A stretch of 57,782 nt of DNA, from positions 1 through 57,782 of the forward strand of contig JANPZW010000014.1 of the NCBI GenBank assembly GCA_024707385.1, given 5' to 3'. The stretch is from Cellvibrionaceae bacterium. Its GTDB lineage: Bacteria > Pseudomonadota > Gammaproteobacteria > Pseudomonadales > Cellvibrionaceae. Under the pieces are notes generated by a model. It was not told the origin of the DNA and did not search any database. It saw only the letters and a list, made by a program, of their open reading frames with translations. Position numbers and translations under genes: made by a program. How positions within the stretch are numbered: the first letter of the stretch is position 1; every line of letters begins with the position of its first letter. This document shows positions 1-11,344 of this stretch, piece by piece.

Positions 1-2
1 CC

Positions 3-1406
3 GATACCATTCCCTTCGACGCGCGCCATCGCTACATGGCGACGCTTCATCACAATCACCAAGGCGAAGGCGTCGTTCTGCTCAAAGGCGCTCCGGAAAA
101 AGTCATAGCGCTGTGCCGCGCACAAATGGATGCATCCGGCGAGGAGCAGCCCATTGTCGCCTCTCACTGGCTGGAAGCGGTTGAGCAGACGGCAGCGCAG
201 GGTCAACGGGTGCTGGCGATGGCGTTTCGCCGTGTCGCCGCCGACAAAACCGTGTTGGAAACCCAGGATATGGAAGGCCAGATGATCCTGCTCGGGTTGG
301 TGGGCATGATTGACCCGCCCCGACCGGAGGCCATCAGCGCGGTAGCGGAATGCCAGGGCGCGGGTATCCGGGTCAAGATGGTCAGCGGCGACCACGCCGG
401 CACCGCCGCCGCCATAGGTCGCCAGATCGGCCTGGAAAATCCGCACAAGGTGATGACGGGAGCCGATCTGGACGGCTTGAGCGACGCAGACCTGCAAGCT
501 CAGGTGATGGACTGCGATATCTACGCCCGCACCAGTCCCGAGCACAAATTGCGTCTGGTGATGGCACTGCAGTCCCTTGGGTTGAGTGTGGCTATGACCG
601 GTGACGGCGTAAACGACGCGCCGGCCTTAAAACGCGCGGACGCCGGTATCGCCATGGGCATGAAAGGCAGTGCCGCCGCCAAGGAGGCGGCGGAGCTGGT
701 ATTGGCGGACGACAATTTCGCCACCATAGTCGCGGCGGTGCGCGAGGGCCGCACCGTCTACGACAACATCAAGAAAGTGATCAGCTGGACGCTGCCCACC
801 AATGCCGGCGAGGCGACCACCATCATAGTTGCGCTGCTGGCGGGCATGGCGCTGCCGATCACCGCAGTGCAGATCCTCTGGATCAACCTGATCACCGCGG
901 TAACCCTCGGCATGGCGCTCGCCTTCGAACCGACGGAGAAAAACGCCATGCGCCGGCCGCCCAGGCGCAGCGACGAACCCATCCTGAGCCGCCAACTCGG
1001 CTGGCAGATCGTGTGGATCTCGATTTTGTTTTTGATCGGGGTTTTCAGCATCCAAGCCTATGCGACCAGCCGCGGCTACAGCGCCGAACTGTCCCACACC
1101 CTGGCGATGAATACTCTGGTGGTGATGGAGATCTTCAATCTGTTTTTTATCCGCAATCTCTACAGCACGTCGCTGGACTGGCAGGCGGTGCGCGGCACCA
1201 AGGCGGTCTGGTTGACCATCACCATAGTTACGGCGGCGCAATTCGCCGTCACCTATCTGCCGCCGCTGCAAATCATGCTGGGTACAGAATCCGTGTCCCT
1301 GCAGGACGGTTTGCTGGTGGTGGCTATAGGTGTGGCGGTACTCCTTATCTGCGAGATTGAAAAACAGGTCCGCCTGCGGTTACTGGAGAGAAAATCACGC
1401 GGGTGA
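3..1406 (+). CDS. P-type cation-transporting ATPase, C-terminal part (5' end outside window)
   Basis: This is the C-terminal ~467 residues of a P2-type (Ca2+/cation or H+-like) ATPase that couples ATP hydrolysis to ion transport across the inner membrane. The frame is open from the window edge; the residues before the first Met (IPFDARHRYMATLHH) match the nucleotide-binding domain of this family, so the gene starts upstream. The HAD hinge motif TGDGVNDAPALKRADAG is intact near residue 200. The usual TGD loop reads MVSGDH. After it come DNFATIVAAVREGR and about six hydrophobic segments (M5-M10), including WINLITAV. The phosphorylated DKTG segment lies outside the window. The ion cannot be fixed from this part. 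The gene ends at a hairpin facing the next gene. Confidence 0.9.
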   Translation, partial: DTIPFDARHRYMATLHHNHQGEGVVLLKGAPEKVIALCRAQMDASGEEQPIVASHWLEAVEQTAAQGQRVLAMAFRRVAADKTVLETQDMEGQMILLGLVGMIDPPRPEAISAVAECQGAGIRVKMVSGDHAGTAAAIGRQIGLENPHKVMTGADLDGLSDADLQAQVMDCDIYARTSPEHKLRLVMALQSLGLSVAMTGDGVNDAPALKRADAGIAMGMKGSAAAKEAAELVLADDNFATIVAAVREGRTVYDNIKKVISWTLPTNAGEATTIIVALLAGMALPITAVQILWINLITAVTLGMALAFEPTEKNAMRRPPRRSDEPILSRQLGWQIVWISILFLIGVFSIQAYATSRGYSAELSHTLAMNTLVVMEIFNLFFIRNLYSTSLDWQAVRGTKAVWLTITIVTAAQFAVTYLPPLQIMLGTESVSLQDGLLVVAIGVAVLLICEIEKQVRLRLLERKSRG

Positions 1407-1408
1407 GA

Positions 1409-1427
1409 AAGCGCCGCTGCGGCGCTT
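1409..1427. terminator. Bidirectional hairpin terminator between convergent genes
   Basis: A perfect inverted repeat, AAGCGCCGC-T-GCGGCGCTT, starts 3 nt after the ATPase stop and overlaps the stop of the converging kinase. The AA/TT ends would supply short T tracts on both strands. It fits a shared factor-independent terminator. Confidence 0.6.
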
Positions 1428-3829
1428 AACTGCGGAACGTCAAAGCGGTGCTGGAATGGTGAGAGGCGGAGGCAAGCACCTCCGCAAGTTCGCCAAAGTT
1501 CAGCGGCTTCAGCAGATGGCTGTCAAAACCGCTCGCCTTTGCGCGCTGCCGATCACGCTCCTGGCCGTAACCGGAAAGTGCCACCATATAAACACCGGAC
1601 AAATCCGCATCCGCACGCACCGCGCGCGCAACCGCATAGCCGTCCAGCGCACCGGGCAAGCCTATATCGCACAGCACCAGGTCCAGCGCCGTTGCGCGGA
1701 TTGCCTCCAGGCCGCTCTCGCCATCGACCGCCGTCGCCACTTCATGTCCCTCCATCGTCAGCAGAGTGCTCAATGTCTGCAACATGTCCGTATTGTCATC
1801 GATCAACAAAATCCGCAACCGCTGCCGCAGCTGAGCCGCCTCGTCCTTCTGCGGCTTGTCGCCACCACTCTGCAGCAGAGGCAGACGCAGGGTAAACACA
1901 GCGCCTTTGCCCTGCCCTTCGCTATGGGCTTCCACTGTGCCGCCATGCAACTCGATAAATCCTTTTACCAACGCAAGTCCGAGACCCAACCCCTCCCTTA
2001 CTACGCGCCAAACCCTGATTGGCCTGAATAAAGGGATTAAAGAGATTCTCTGCAATATCCGGATCTATACCGACACCTGAATCAGTCACCTGGAGAACCG
2101 CCATTCCGCTTCCGGCACGCTTCAAGGTGGATTTTTCCTCACGCGCCAAACGCACTGCCACGTGCCCGCCCGGTTCGGTGAATTTAAGTGCGTTGTGCAA
2201 GAGATTACCGATCACCTGCGCCACCCGCGTTCTGTCCCCGGAGAGCCAAAGCGACTGGCTTGGAATATCCATTTTCAGATGCACACCTTTCGCCTGGTAA
2301 TCGCTCTCGAAATCCTCGACCGTGTGACGCACCACTTCAACCAAATCGACATCCTCTCTACGGATTTCGATTTTGCCGCGGGAAATGCGCGCAACATCCA
2401 GCAAATCGTCGATCAGGCACGCCATGTGATTCACCTGCCGCTCTATCACATCAAGCGCTCGGCGCCCTCGCTCATCACCATCATCGAGCAGGCGGCTCAA
2501 TAACAGCGTGCTGTTGCGCAGCGGCGCCAGGGGATTGCGCAGCTCGTGAGCCAGCATCGCGAGAAATTCGTCCTTGCGCCGCGCGGCATCCCTGAGCGCC
2601 TCCTCGGCCTGTTTCTGCTCGTGAATATCGGTGAGTGTGCCCATCCAGCGGACGATTTTGCCCTGCTCATCCCGAACTGGCAGTGCCCGGCCAAGCGTCC
2701 AGCGGTAATTGCCGGAGAAATGCCGCAGGCGGTACTGAATTTCATAAGTCTGGCCGGTGTCGAGACTGCGCTGCCAAACCTGACGCGCGCGCGCCTGATC
2801 TTCCGGATGCAAAATTTTGTTCCAGTGCGGGCCGTCGGTATAACCTTCCTTAACACCGGTGTAGCGGTACCACTGCTCGTTAAAATAATCGTGATCGCCA
2901 TTGGGCAGTGTCGACCACACCATTTGTGGCATAGCGTCTGTAATGGTGCGGAATTTCGCTTCACTTTCCTTGAGCGCCTGCTCCGCGTGGCGTCGCGCGG
3001 TAATATCCCGGGTGATTTTCACAAAGCCGATAATTTCAGCGGATTTATCCTCCATCGGCCAGACCTGAATTTGCGCGTAATAACGTGAACCATCCTTGCG
3101 TACACGCCACCCCTCTTCCTCATAACGACCATTCCTGCGCGCCATCGCCAATTCATAGAGCGCGTGCTCAGCACTCAGATCTTCGCGCGGATACAAAATG
3201 GAAAAATGCAGTCCCACCGCTTCAGCTTCCGTATATCCAGTAAGTCGCTCCGCGCCGCGGTTCCAACTGGTGATGCCTCCCTTGAGGTCCACCATGAACA
3301 TCGCGTAATCCTCCACACTTTCCACCATCAGGCGAAAGCGGTTTTCACTCAACAGCAATTGCGCCGAGCGCTCCTGTTCCCGCGCCGCCAATTGCTGATT
3401 CGCCTTTTTTAAAACGAGCAGTTTCTGGCAGCGGATCAGTGGTTCGGCAGGATGAAAAGGCCGATAGAGAAAATCCTGCAGCGGATCGTCGACGACACCA
3501 GAGGGTATTTCCCCTAGACCCGCTTCCAGGATCATCAGAATAGGAACCTGCACCAAAATCGGATTGCGCCGGATGCTCTCCACTATTTTAGTGCACTCCG
3601 GCAAATCAATATGACAGAGACAAATAATCAGATCGGGCACCACGTCTTCCGCGAAGCGCATCCCTTCAGCACGATTTTCCGCGCAGACCAGACGAACTTT
3701 TTTCGACTGCCATTTTTCTTCCTGGCTGCGAATTTCCGGAATGTCATCCAGTAGAAGAATGACCGGCGTATAAGTGTCGGTGTTTGAAAACAAAAGAAGC
3801 TCCGGAAATTGGGACTCGGGGGTATCCAA
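1426..3829 (-). CDS. Soluble hybrid sensor histidine kinase (REC-like, PAS, PAS, HisKA, HATPase, REC), frameshifted
   Basis: About 800 aa once one frameshift is corrected. Order: a divergent receiver-like N-terminus (PVILLLDDIPEIRS, with CLCHIDLPE where a DxxMP phosphosite is expected), two PAS/PAC modules (about residues 165-410), HisKA with LAHELRNPLAPLRNS, HATPase_c with VTDSGVGIDPD, then a C-terminal receiver with RILLIDDN and CDIGLPG. No membrane segment is seen, so it is probably cytoplasmic. The frame breaks at about 1990-1997: removing one C from the C runs joins SKGG to LGLGLALVKGF and makes the gene 2,403 nt. It is divergent from the next kinase across 181 bp, which must hold both promoters. 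The signal sensed is unknown. Confidence 0.85.
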
Positions 3830-4010
3830 ATTTTTTCAGCCTTTCGCGCATTTGTATATCGGTTGGCACACGTCCAACGCGTTTTTACACCCACCACTGC
3901 CAATATTGAGAAAATTCTTCTGTAAACAGCCAGTCTGTTCGCTAAACCACCGTTGGCGCGGCGATACATAAATCAGAATTTTATCTTTTGGATTTTCCAG
4001 GGGCTGACGC

Positions 4011-7000
4011 GTGCACAACCACGATGACCTTGCATTGATGGAAGAACCCACTCCAGCGAAAAGTACCGACCGGCTATACGATCCTGGAATCGTACTGAAT
4101 GCCCTGCAGGCAATGCGCGATGGCGACTTCAGCGTGCGCCTGCCCGGCCATTGGACCAGCATAGAGGGCAAGATCGCCGATACCTTCAATGACATTGTCA
4201 CCGCCAACCGACGCGTCGCCAGCGAACTCGAAAGGGTCGGGCAAGCCGTCGGTCGCGAGGGGAAGACCCGCCAACGTATGCAGTGCGACCGTCGCTCCGG
4301 CGCGTGGGGCGCAATGGAAGCCTCCGTCAATACCCTGATCGACGATCTTTTATGGCCCACCACCGAAGTCACCCGCAGCATCGCCGCCGTCGCCAAAGGC
4401 GATCTGTCCCAAACCGTCCCGTTGGAAATCGAGGGCCGCGAATTGCAGGGGGAATTCCTGCACTCGGCCAAAATCGTCAACAAGATGATCGAGCAAATGA
4501 ATGTGTTCACTTCGGAGGTGACACGCGTCGCCCGTGAAGTGGGTGCGGAAGGCAAGCTCGGCGGCCAGGCGAAAGTAAAAGGCGTTTCCGGGGTGTGGAA
4601 GGATCTCACCGATAACGTGAATTCCATGGCCAACAACCTCACCGCGCAGGTGCGCAATATTTCCGAAGTGACCATCGCGGTGGCGAACGGCGACCTCTCG
4701 CGAAAAATTACCGTGGATGTGCGCGGCGAAATTCTGCAGCTGAAAGAAGCTATCAACACCATGGTGGACCAGTTGCGCTCGTTCGCCTCGGAGGTGACGC
4801 GGGTTGCGCGGGAAGTGGGCACAGAAGGGAAACTCGGTGGCCAGGCAATCGTGCCAGGCGTCGCGGGAACTTGGAAAGATCTCACCGACAACGTGAACGT
4901 AATGGCGGTCAACCTGACCGACCAGGTGCGCGGCATTGCGGAAGTGGCAACAGCCATCGCGCGAGGCGACCTCTCGCGCAAAATTACCGTCGACGTAAAA
5001 GGTGAAATTCTCGAACTGAAAAACACCATCAACACCATGGTGGATCAGCTCAACAGTTTTGCAGCGGAAGTGACGCGGGTGGCGCGGGAGGTGGGTACCG
5101 AAGGAAAACTCGGCGGCCAGGCGGAAGTGCCCGGCGTTGCCGGCACCTGGAAAAATCTCACCGATAACGTGAATTCCATGGCCGGCAACCTCACCGCCCA
5201 GGTGCGCAATATCGCCGAGGTGGCCACAGCGGTGGCGAGGGGTGATCTCTCGCGCAAAGTGACTGTGGACGTAAAAGGCGAAATTTCCGAGCTGAAAAAC
5301 ACCATCAACACCATGGTGGACCAGCTCAACGGCTTCGCCTCGGAAGTGACCCGGGTGGCCCGCGAAGTGGGCACCGAAGGCGAACTCGGCGGGCAGGCCA
5401 TCGTGCCCGGCGTCGCCGGCACCTGGAAGGATCTCACCGACTCGGTCAACGCCATGGGTAGCAACCTCACCGCCCAGGTGCGCAATATTGCCGAAGTGAC
5501 CACTGCGGTGGCGCGCGGCGATCTCTCACGCAAAATCACCGTGGACGTGAAGGGCGAAATTCTCCAGCTGAAAGACACCATCAACACCATGGTGGACCAG
5601 CTCAACAGTTTTGCGGCGGAAGTGACTCGGGTGGCCCGTGAGGTGGGCACCGAAGGGAAACTCGGTGGCCAAGCGGAAGTACCCGGCGTCGCCGGAACCT
5701 GGAAAAACCTCACCGACAACGTGAACTCCATGGCGGGCAACCTGACTGCTCAGGTACGGAATATTGCCGAGGTGACCACCGCCGTGGCGCGCGGCGACCT
5801 CTCCCGCAAAATCACCGTGGATGTGAAAGGCGAAATCCTTCAGCTCAAAGACACCATCAACACCATGGTGGATCAGCTCAACGGCTTCGCCTCGGAAGTA
5901 ACCCGCGTGTCCCGCGAAGTGGGTACGGAAGGGAAACTCGGCGGACAGGCGCGGGTGCCCGGTGTCGCCGGAACCTGGAAGGATCTCACCGACAACGTCA
6001 ACGTGATGGCGGCGAACCTGACCGACCAGGTGCGCGGTATCGCGGAAGTCGCCACCGCCATCGCCCGCGGCGACCTTTCGCGCACCATCACCGTCGACGT
6101 AAAAGGCGAAATTCTCGAACTGAAAAACACCATCAACACCATGGTGGACCAGCTCAACGCCTTCGCCTCGGAAGTAACCCGGGTAGCGCGGGAAGTGGGC
6201 ACAGAAGGCAAACTCGGCGGACAGGCACGAGTGCCCGGTGTCGCCGGCACCTGGAAGGACCTCACCGATAACGTGAACGTGATGGCGCACAACCTGACCG
6301 ATCAGGTGCGCGGCATCGTGAAGGTGGTGACCGCCGTGGCCAATGGCGATCTCACGCAAAAACTGACGGTGGAATCCAAGGGTGAGGTCGCGGCGCTGGC
6401 CGATACCATCAACAGCATGACGGACACCCTGGCGATCTTCGCCGACCAGGTGACCACGGTGGCGCACGAGGTGGGTGTGGAAGGACGGCTCGGCGGGCAG
6501 GCCAACGTGCCCGGTGCGGCGGGAACCTGGAAAGACCTCACCGCCAACGTCAACCTGCTCGCCGCCAACCTCACCACCCAGGTACGCGCCATCGCCGAGG
6601 TGGCCACGGCGGTAACCACCGGTGACCTCACCCGTTACATCCAGGTGGACGCCAGCGGTGAAGTGGCCGACCTGAAAAACTACATCAACGCCATGATCGG
6701 CAATCTGCGCAAAACCACCGAGCGCAACACCGAGCAGGACTGGCTCAAAACCAACCTGGCGAAATTCAGCCGCATGATGCAGGGCCAGCGCGACCTGACC
6801 ACGGTTGCGCAAATGCTGCTGACGGAACTGGCGCCGCTGGTGGAGGCGCATCTCGGTGTAATGTACGCCATGGTGGAAACCGACGGCGGTTACCGCCTGC
6901 GCCAGCTCGCCGGCTACGCCGACCATCTCGGCGACGAGCACCCGGTGCGCGAATACCGCCTGGGTGAAGGACTGGTCGGCCAGTGCGCCCTGGAGCGCCA

Positions 7001-9457
7001 CCGCCTGATCATCTCCGACGGCGGGCAACAAACCTTGCGCATCACCTCCGGCTTGGTGGACGTGATGCCGCGGATGGTGATGATCCTGCCCGTGCTGTTC
7101 GAAGGGCATGTGAAAGCGGTGATCGAGCTCGCCTCGCTAAAGGAATTCAACGCCTCCCACACCGCCTTCCTGGAGCAGCTCACCGATATCGTGGGGATCG
7201 TGCTCAACAACATTGAAGCGACCATGAGAACCGAGCGCCTGCTGTCGCAGTCGCAGCAGCTCGCCACAGAGTTGCAGACCCGCCAATTCGAGCTGCAGCA
7301 GACCAACGAAGAACTCGCGCAGAAAGCCCAACTGCTCGCCGCGCAAAACGCGGAGGTGGAGCGCAAAAATCAGGAGATCGATCAGGCGAAACGCGCGGTG
7401 GAGGAAAAAGCCGCCGAACTCGCCCTCACCTCCCGCTACAAATCCGAATTCCTCGCCAACGTTTCCCACGAGCTGCGCACACCGCTGCACAGTATTTTGA
7501 TTCTCGGCGAGCAATTAGCAGAGAACGTCGATGGCAACCTCAGCCCGCGCCAGGTGGAATTCGCCAATACCATTCACTCGGCCGGTACGGATTTGTTAAA
7601 CCTGATCAGCGATATTCTCGACCTGTCGAAAATCGAATCCGGCACCGTCACCGTCGAATGCGAGGAGCTGCCGTTCTCCAACCTGCGCGAAACCGTGGAG
7701 CGCAATTTCCGTCATCAAGCGGAGACGCGCCGCCTGAGTTTTATTACCGAATTCGGCAGCAATCTGCTCAGCCGCTTTGTCTACACCGACCCGAAACGCC
7801 TGCTGCAGGTGTTGAAGAATCTGCTGTCCAACGCCTTCAAGTTCACCGAGCAAGGCGGCGTGCAGCTGCGGGTGGATATCGCCCGCTCCGGCTGGAGCGT
7901 CGGCCATCCGGTGCTCGATAGCGCTGAAACCGTAGTCGCGTTTTCCGTCTCCGACAGCGGTGTGGGTATCCCGCAAGACAAACAGAAACTGATTTTCGAA
8001 GCCTTTCAGCAGGCGGACGCCGGCACCGCCCGCCGCTACGGCGGCACCGGCCTGGGGCTTGCCATCAGCCGGGAGCTGGCGCAATTGCTGGGCGGGGAAA
8101 TCCGCCTGCAGAGCGCGCCGGGCGAAGGCAGTACCTTCACCCTGTATATCCCACTTCACTACGGCGACCCCAGCGCACGCCTGCTGCCGCAATTGCGCGG
8201 CAAAGCCGGTACCGAGGGCACCTATCAGCCCACTTTGGTCGCTGCTCGGATTGAAGAGGTAAACGATGATCGGCAACAGATCCGGCCGGAGGACAAGGTA
8301 CTACTGATCGTGGAAGACGACCCGCATTACGCTCATATCCTGCTGGATCTGGCGCGCGCGCAGGGTTTCAAAGGGCTGGTGGCCATGCGCGGGGCCGATG
8401 CTCTGACGCTGGCGCGGCAATTCAATCTCGCCGCCCTGTCCCTCGATATCTTCCTGCCGGATATGACCGGCTGGACCATTCTCAGCCACTTCAAACAAAA
8501 CCCGGAGACGCGGCATCTGCCGGTGCAGATCGTCACGGTGGACGAGGAGCGGCAACACGGGCTCGCCCGCGGTGCCTTCGCCTATCTGAACAAATCCGCC
8601 AGTTTCGACCGCGTCGGCGAGCCTTGGCGAACCTGCGCGCCTTCACCAGTCCGCGGCCACGCCGTCTGCTGATCATCGAAGATGCGAACAATTCTGGTGG
8701 CATGGCGGAGCTGCTCGACTATACGGATGTGGACATCCAGAGGGTGAACGACACAGCCAGCGGACTCGCCGCCCTGCGCGCCACCGCATTCGACTGCGTG
8801 GCAGTGGACCTGCTGCCGGACGGTCAGGGTTTCGAACTGTTGGCGGAGATGCAGCGGAACCCGGAGCTGCGCAGCGTGCCCATAGTGGCAGCCTGTCCCG
8901 CCGATTTACCCCACGATGAAGAGGAATACCTGCGCAGCCTCGGCAAAAGTCTGGTGCTGAAATATGCCCGCTCGCCGGAGCGGCTGCTGGATGACACAGC
9001 GCTGTTCCTGCATTACCCGATCAGCCAATTGGTGCCAGCCAAACAACAAATGCTCAAGTCTCTCAACGAAAGCGATGAGGCCTTGATCGGCAAGAAAATC
9101 CTGGTGGTGGATGACGATGTGCGCAACATCTTCGCGATCTCCAGCATTCTCGAACGCCACCACATGCAGGTGCTGACCGCCAACAACGGTCGCGATGCCA
9201 TAGGGCAGATCGAACGCACCGAGGATCTCGCCCTCGTGTTGATGGACATCATGATGCCGGAGATGGATGGCTACACCACCATGCGACAGATCCGCGCCCA
9301 GGCGAAATTCCAGATCTTGCCGATCATCGCCCTCACTGCCAAAGCCATGAAAGGTGACCGGGAAAAATGCCTGGAGGCCGGCGCGTCGGATTACATCTCC
9401 AAACCGGTGAGCAACCAGCAGCTGGTGGCCCTGCTACGCACCTGGTTGCACCGCTGA
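4011..9457 (+). CDS. Giant HAMP-repeat hybrid histidine kinase (HAMP x~10, GAF, HisKA, HATPase, REC x3), frameshifted
   Basis: About 1,815 aa after correction. About ten HAMP units (one divergent, then nine with GDLS/GDLT and TINTMVDQL motifs) fill residues ~25-880. Next come a GAF domain (~905-1065), a coiled coil, HisKA with LANVSHELRTPLHS (phospho-His about residue 1153), HATPase_c (VSDSGVGIP, RRYGGTGLGLAIS), a receiver (Asp ~1479 in LDIFLPDM), a weaker second receiver (CVAVDLLPDG) and a canonical third one (LVLMDIMMPEMDGY). No transmembrane segment is present, so this is a cytosolic poly-HAMP kinase like group III (Nik1-type) enzymes. The frame breaks near 8616-8624, where one missing base would give GEALANLRAF and a length of 5,448 nt. 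The following kinase gene begins at or just after its stop. Confidence 0.9.
4515..6440 (+). repeat. Tandem 276-bp HAMP-coding DNA repeats
   Basis: The segment beginning GAGGTGAC/GAAGTGAC recurs every 276 bp (for example 4515, 4791, 5067, then about 5343, 5619, 5895 and 6171). Long stretches are nearly identical at DNA level, such as those coding for GDLSRKITVDVKGEI and TINTMVDQLN. Each unit is 92 codons, one HAMP plus connector. Such a tract is prone to recombination and to assembly collapse, so the copy number should be read with care. Confidence 0.85.
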
Positions 9458-9498
9458 TGAGTGCCGTAACGCCGCTGCGCCAAAGTGGGAGATCCGCC

Positions 9499-11214
9499 AT
9501 GACTCCGCAAGACGTGAAGATTCTGCTGGTGGACGACAAACCCGAGCGCCTGCTGAGTTACGAGGTGGCACTCGAAACTCTCGGCCACACCATGGTGCGC
9601 GCGCAGTCGGGCAGCGAAGCCCTGGGCAAGCTGATGGAAATGGAATTTGCCGCCATTCTGCTGGATGTGAGCATGCCGGACATGGACGGTTTCGAGACGG
9701 CGGAGCTGATCCGCAACCACCCGCGTTTTGAAGAGACACCGATCATCTTCGTCACCGGTCTGCACGTCACCGACCTCGACCAGCGCAAAGGTTATGCGAT
9801 GGGCGCGGTGGATTACGTGCAGATTCCGGTAATCCCGGAAATCCTGCGCGGCAAGGTGCAGGCGCTGGTGCAGCTCTATATGCAGCGCGCTGAACTGACG
9901 CGCCTCAATCAAAAACTCGCCCTGGCGAACGCGGAGCTGGCCAAAGCCCACGAAGAACTCAAAGCGCAAAACATGCGCGAGCTGCAACAGCTCAACCAAA
10001 CCCTGGAACAGGCCAATGCCGAACTGACCGCAGCCAACACCCGTCTGATCCGGGAGATTGCCGAGCGCGAGCGCGCCGAACAGGCCCTCTCGCAATCCAT
10101 GAAGCGCAAGGACGAGTACATCGCTATTCTCGCCCACGAGCTGCGCAACCCCCTCTCCGCCATCCACAACGCGGTCATGGTAATGCAGATGCCTTCGGCG
10201 CCGGAGCAGCAGACCTGGGCGCACGAGCTGCTGCAGCGGCAAGTCAAACATCTCACCTGCTTGATGGACGACCTGCTGGACGTGTCGCGAATTTCCAATG
10301 GCCGCATCCAATTGCATAAAGAGGTGGTGGACCTCTCCCAGGTCGTCCGTCACGCCGCCGACACACTCTCACCCCTGCTGAACAAACATCGCCACAAACT
10401 GCATTTGGCGCTGCCGGAGGAAAACCTGTACGTCGACGGCGATACGGTGCGCCTGACACAGGTGCTAGGCAACCTGCTGACCAACGCCGCCAAATATATG
10501 GATGATGGAGGTCAGGTTGATTTGGTACTGGAGCGGGAGGGAGAGTGCGCCGCCCGCATCCGGGTGCGCGATCGCGGTGTCGGTATCTCTGACGATCTGC
10601 TCGGCAAAGTGTTCGACCTGTTTGTGCAGGCGCCCTCGGCCCTCAATCGCGCCCAGGGCGGGCTTGGTATCGGGCTCGCCCTGGTGCGTGCCTTAGTGGA
10701 TCTACACGGCGGTGTGGTCTGCGCCACCAGCGCTGGTCCCGGCCAGGGTGCAGAATTCAGCGTGACTTTACCACTGGTGGACCATCAGCCTGCCAGCATC
10801 GACTTGCCTCCTGTCATAACCTCCGGCGGAACGAGAATCCTGCGGATTCTGATCATCGACGACAATGTGGACTCGGCGACGGGCTTGTCTCTGTGTCTGG
10901 AAAGCCTGGGCTACGAACTGCGCAGCGCCCACACGGGCAAGGAAGGTGTAGCCGCCGCGCGCACCTATAAGCCCGACGTGATTCTTCTCGACATAGGACT
11001 GCCGGATATCGACGGCTGTGAAGTCGCCCGCCGCCTGCGGGAAGACCGCACCATGGACGATACCCGCGTTGTCGCCATGACCGGCTACAGCGGCGAGGCT
11101 GATCGCGACCGGGCTCAGCGAGCGGGATTTGACCACTATCTCGTCAAGCCAGTGGAGCTGCCCAAGCTCCTGGAGTTACTCGACACCATGATGTGCGAGA
11201 CCGGCGCCGCCTGA
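9499..11214 (+). CDS. Hybrid histidine kinase / response regulator (REC, coiled coil, HisKA, HATPase, REC)
   Basis: About 571 aa. An N-terminal receiver (ILLVDDKPERLLSYE, phosphosite ILLDVSMPDMDGF) has Ile where the usual KP lysine sits (VDYVQIPVIP). A long heptad-rich linker follows (LNQKLALANAELAKAHEEL), then HisKA with LAHELRNPLSAIHNA, HATPase_c with RDRGVGISDD and GIGLALVRAL, and a C-terminal receiver (ILIIDDNVDS, ILLDIGLPDIDG, LVKPVE). I chose the ATG at 9499 because GGGAGA lies just upstream; an in-frame ATG at 9457 overlaps the stop of the previous kinase (TGATG) and is the alternative. Tight spacing suggests co-transcription with the HAMP-repeat kinase, so the two may form a phosphorelay. 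Confidence 0.88.
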   Translation: MTPQDVKILLVDDKPERLLSYEVALETLGHTMVRAQSGSEALGKLMEMEFAAILLDVSMPDMDGFETAELIRNHPRFEETPIIFVTGLHVTDLDQRKGYAMGAVDYVQIPVIPEILRGKVQALVQLYMQRAELTRLNQKLALANAELAKAHEELKAQNMRELQQLNQTLEQANAELTAANTRLIREIAERERAEQALSQSMKRKDEYIAILAHELRNPLSAIHNAVMVMQMPSAPEQQTWAHELLQRQVKHLTCLMDDLLDVSRISNGRIQLHKEVVDLSQVVRHAADTLSPLLNKHRHKLHLALPEENLYVDGDTVRLTQVLGNLLTNAAKYMDDGGQVDLVLEREGECAARIRVRDRGVGISDDLLGKVFDLFVQAPSALNRAQGGLGIGLALVRALVDLHGGVVCATSAGPGQGAEFSVTLPLVDHQPASIDLPPVITSGGTRILRILIIDDNVDSATGLSLCLESLGYELRSAHTGKEGVAAARTYKPDVILLDIGLPDIDGCEVARRLREDRTMDDTRVVAMTGYSGEADRDRAQRAGFDHYLVKPVELPKLLELLDTMMCETGAA

Positions 11215-11344
11215 AGGCCATTCCAGGTTAAAAATATACCGGGACCTCAGCAAAAAATATCTAGCATACCCCTGCGCGTAAACCTATTGTCTGTATTGTC
11301 CTTAAAGTCTCTCCCTTTCTTTCACCATTAAAAGATCAGCGCAC

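Noticed and set aside
4515..6440. Regular 276-bp repeats considered as CRISPR or satellite DNA
   Set aside because: Repeats are coding, in frame and far too long; they match HAMP domains.
5526..7109. Long minus-strand open frame (527 codons) antisense to the HAMP-repeat kinase
   Set aside because: It mirrors the repeated HAMP codons, has no domain, and the plus-strand protein is plainly real.
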